From Pseudoalteromonas luteoviolacea NCIMB 1942 (GTDB lineage Bacteria > Pseudomonadota > Gammaproteobacteria > Enterobacterales > Alteromonadaceae): a DNA stretch of 46,709 nt. Shown piece by piece: positions 45,901 through 46,709 of the stretch. Positions within the stretch are counted from its first letter, which is position 1. Each line of letters opens with the position of its first letter. A model generated the notes under the pieces. The model worked only from the letters and a program-made list of their open reading frames with translations. It did not search any database and had not been told where the DNA came from. The DNA lies in the NCBI RefSeq assembly GCF_001625595.1, contig NZ_AUXT01000101.1, positions 1-46,709 on the forward strand. Reading direction: 5' to 3'. A program made the translations under genes and the position numbers.

Positions 45901-46654
45901 GGCCTCATTGGGCAATGTTGTTGCGGGTATTGCCCATGAAATCAATACACCTTTAGGCATTTCAATCACCGCTATTTCATACAACGAAGAAAGCCTCAAA
46001 CAAATTTCGACGAAATTAGAAAATCAAACCCTTAAGCAATCGGAGCTTGAACAGTCAATAATAGAGCAAAGGGAAGGGTACCAACTGATGAATCGCAATT
46101 TGGACAGGGCGAGAGAACTTATTAGCAACTTTAAGCAAGTAGCTGTTGACCACTCAAGCGAAGTCCAGCGCGATATAAATGTAAAAGAATACGTAGAGGA
46201 TGTTTTTAGCTCACTTGCGCCTCTCGCAAAAGGTAAAAACGTTGTGTTAAAAATTGATGGAGACGAACGAATCGACGTAAATACATACCCAGGAGCCATC
46301 TATCAAATATTGACCAACCTGTATAATAACTCAATGATCCATGGGTTTGAGCATCAAGACGAGGGCTGTGTTCAAGTTAATTTGCAGCTATTGGAGGGGT
46401 CTTGGTCGCTGATGTACAAGGATAATGGAATTGGTATGAGTGGTAGCAGCTTAACCACTTTATTCGACCCATTTGTGACCACAAAACGCAGTCAGGGTGG
46501 ATGTGGGTTGGGTATGCACATTGTTTATAATTTAGTAACTCAACTGCTAAAAGGCGAAATATCTGCTTGGTCAAAACCTGAAAAAGGCCTTGAGGTAAGG
46601 ATTAAGGTTCCTTATGTAAAAGCAGCAAGGCCGATTGACGTGAAAGAAGCCTAG
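42971..46654 (+). CDS. Two-component propeller sensor histidine kinase with PAS domain
   Basis: A 1227-residue membrane sensor kinase. A signal peptide (about 1-30, LLTGWSSVSIAG) is followed by two seven-bladed Reg_prop propellers in the periplasm, with repeats such as YIWIGTQAGLNRFDG, DLWFGTETGGLHFI, RLWLATSSGLYFFD, RIWAGSESGVSIVN and HVWLGTSGGLSRVN; a Y_Y_Y domain (FYYRIIGLSEKWL...NPGKYQVQTY); one membrane helix (about 775-793); a PAS/PAC domain (about 815-940); a coiled coil; and the kinase core. The phosphorylated His is about residue 989 in AGIAHEINTPLG. The ATPase boxes are LYNNSMIHGF, YKDNGIGMSG, FDPFVTTKRSQGG and GLGMHIVYNLV. No receiver or DNA-binding domain is fused, and no response regulator gene is visible. 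Starts at 42944 (ATG) or 42914 (TTG) are possible; I chose 42971 because it gives the most normal signal peptide. Confidence 0.9.
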   Translation: MIKSFANGAVCRLVLLAFLLTGWSSVSIAGPLFTDTSQVMRRFDYESGLSQVTIMALAEDQLGYIWIGTQAGLNRFDGHEFKQFTSKQQDPNELAGAFITGLCHSGETVWIGTSTGLSAYHTVTGRFQSFLKEHYDVISSDRVKTLSCSGNHIAVSTENNKFYLIDKVTLEPSSLELSGRFISHIVTNKNLIYYLSEEGLMAFNTQSGQGSQLLNGDYKHMRLNGERVFLLSKSNELVSYDTLYERILWRSKVSERIGLELNYIHISSGSLFLGTNYGVYLYDLKGNLKKHWFKHKGQGLGLQDNSIMSVLKDSNSDLWFGTETGGLHFISRLSENFGHVSEYNFPDSPMQEPDIRNFALDRQDRLWLATSSGLYFFDGSGFKAAFREYKQLSLLSNAFITKLHIENHYMWLATRGLGIFRLDFGSGELLKLSTDVGKGPELSFNDIISYKGKILVSSRTMGLLYFNEASQQLESFIKLDNAPNHVSSILPFGDGLIFGSIGDGLFKYEEGVLEQLTIADSLVSDIVFMLKEDSYGRIWAGSESGVSIVNSNFTVMKVIKKSDGLKNGAVWALIYDEQDHVWLGTSGGLSRVNIHDFNIDNFLPVDGVQGNEFNYNASWLSPDGRVFIGGSKGFNQFYPKQIRIAPTSRPLLVSSIELLGNELHPSTDDELKLAPELTTRIHLNHNQDILSLHYSSLDYGSEGLRFYYRIIGLSEKWLKLADGVRQINLLKLNPGKYQVQTYTINRFNQVSPTHLFDIEIQAPWWWDNYTKAVYILTLTLAFYLWIRQRQKRFQQVVSDNQTMNELQERLELSLWASQDELWDWHIETGKIYRYSVKPRIDYGDCRSWMAVSDAVHFIHPKDCVTWEEKLEACLEGDEDTYETAIRVKTVDGDWTWVLERGKVVSRDSHGKVMRVAGALKDIAELKAHQNALQSLNEELEIKVAVRTDELYRKNQKLEQAMIELKRTQQELIESEKMASLGNVVAGIAHEINTPLGISITAISYNEESLKQISTKLENQTLKQSELEQSIIEQREGYQLMNRNLDRARELISNFKQVAVDHSSEVQRDINVKEYVEDVFSSLAPLAKGKNVVLKIDGDERIDVNTYPGAIYQILTNLYNNSMIHGFEHQDEGCVQVNLQLLEGSWSLMYKDNGIGMSGSSLTTLFDPFVTTKRSQGGCGLGMHIVYNLVTQLLKGEISAWSKPEKGLEVRIKVPYVKAARPIDVKEA

Positions 46655-46709
46655 CTGATTTGTCCTATTAAAAAAGCCACCGAGGAGGTTAATGCCAGTC
46701 AGTTAACAA

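Overview
The window reads as a chromosomal segment of a marine gammaproteobacterium, most like Pseudoalteromonas or a close Alteromonadales relative. This is an inference from the AT-rich, densely coding sequence, the tmk-holB-pilZ-tatD order, the edd-eda-gap cluster beside glk and two LacI-family regulators, an AstB of the succinyltransferase pathway, and several cyclic-di-GMP proteins. No rRNA, tRNA or CRISPR array was seen.

Layout. 1-3072: a small membrane protein at the left edge, astB, and a double-DUF350 membrane protein. 3613-16639: a tightly packed six-gene same-strand block encoding a Slam-like TPR/beta-barrel outer-membrane protein, a secreted FecR-domain protein, a 1911-residue Ig-repeat/delta-60 lipoprotein, an MBL-fold hydrolase, a CHASE2 class III nucleotide cyclase and a GAF/HD-GYP protein. 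I consider this the most interesting system here: it may couple a surface-exposed giant lipoprotein to periplasmic sensing and two cyclic-nucleotide signals. 16990-21162: acpH on the minus strand, then a four-gene MCE-type lipid transport operon whose ATPase has lost key catalytic residues. 21167-23370: a decayed IS3-family element with recognisable inverted ends, into which an also decayed IS110-family element has inserted. 23495-27347: an orphan secreted protein, a diguanylate cyclase, a gamma-glutamylcyclotransferase-like protein, a PNPOx-family flavoprotein and an orphan glycine-betaine-type binding protein.

27344-34477: sugar catabolism. A LacI regulator diverges from glk-lacI, followed by edd-eda-gap, which takes glucose through the Entner-Doudoroff route to the triose stage. 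Three perfect copies of one 14-bp palindrome sit upstream of glk (one) and edd (two), and both leaders hold terminator-like hairpins, suggesting repressor control plus possible attenuation. 34987-41044: housekeeping genes adk, tmk, holB, pilZ-like and tatD, with a GGDEF-EAL gene in opposite orientation between adk and tmk. 41025-46654: a PhoD-like phosphatase without an export signal and a large propeller-sensor histidine kinase.

Signalling genes are frequent: one active-looking GGDEF, one degenerate-GGDEF/EAL, one HD-GYP, one PilZ, one class III cyclase and one histidine kinase. Start sites were chosen from ribosome-binding sites and family N-termini where possible; all functions come from motif recognition by eye, not from database searches.
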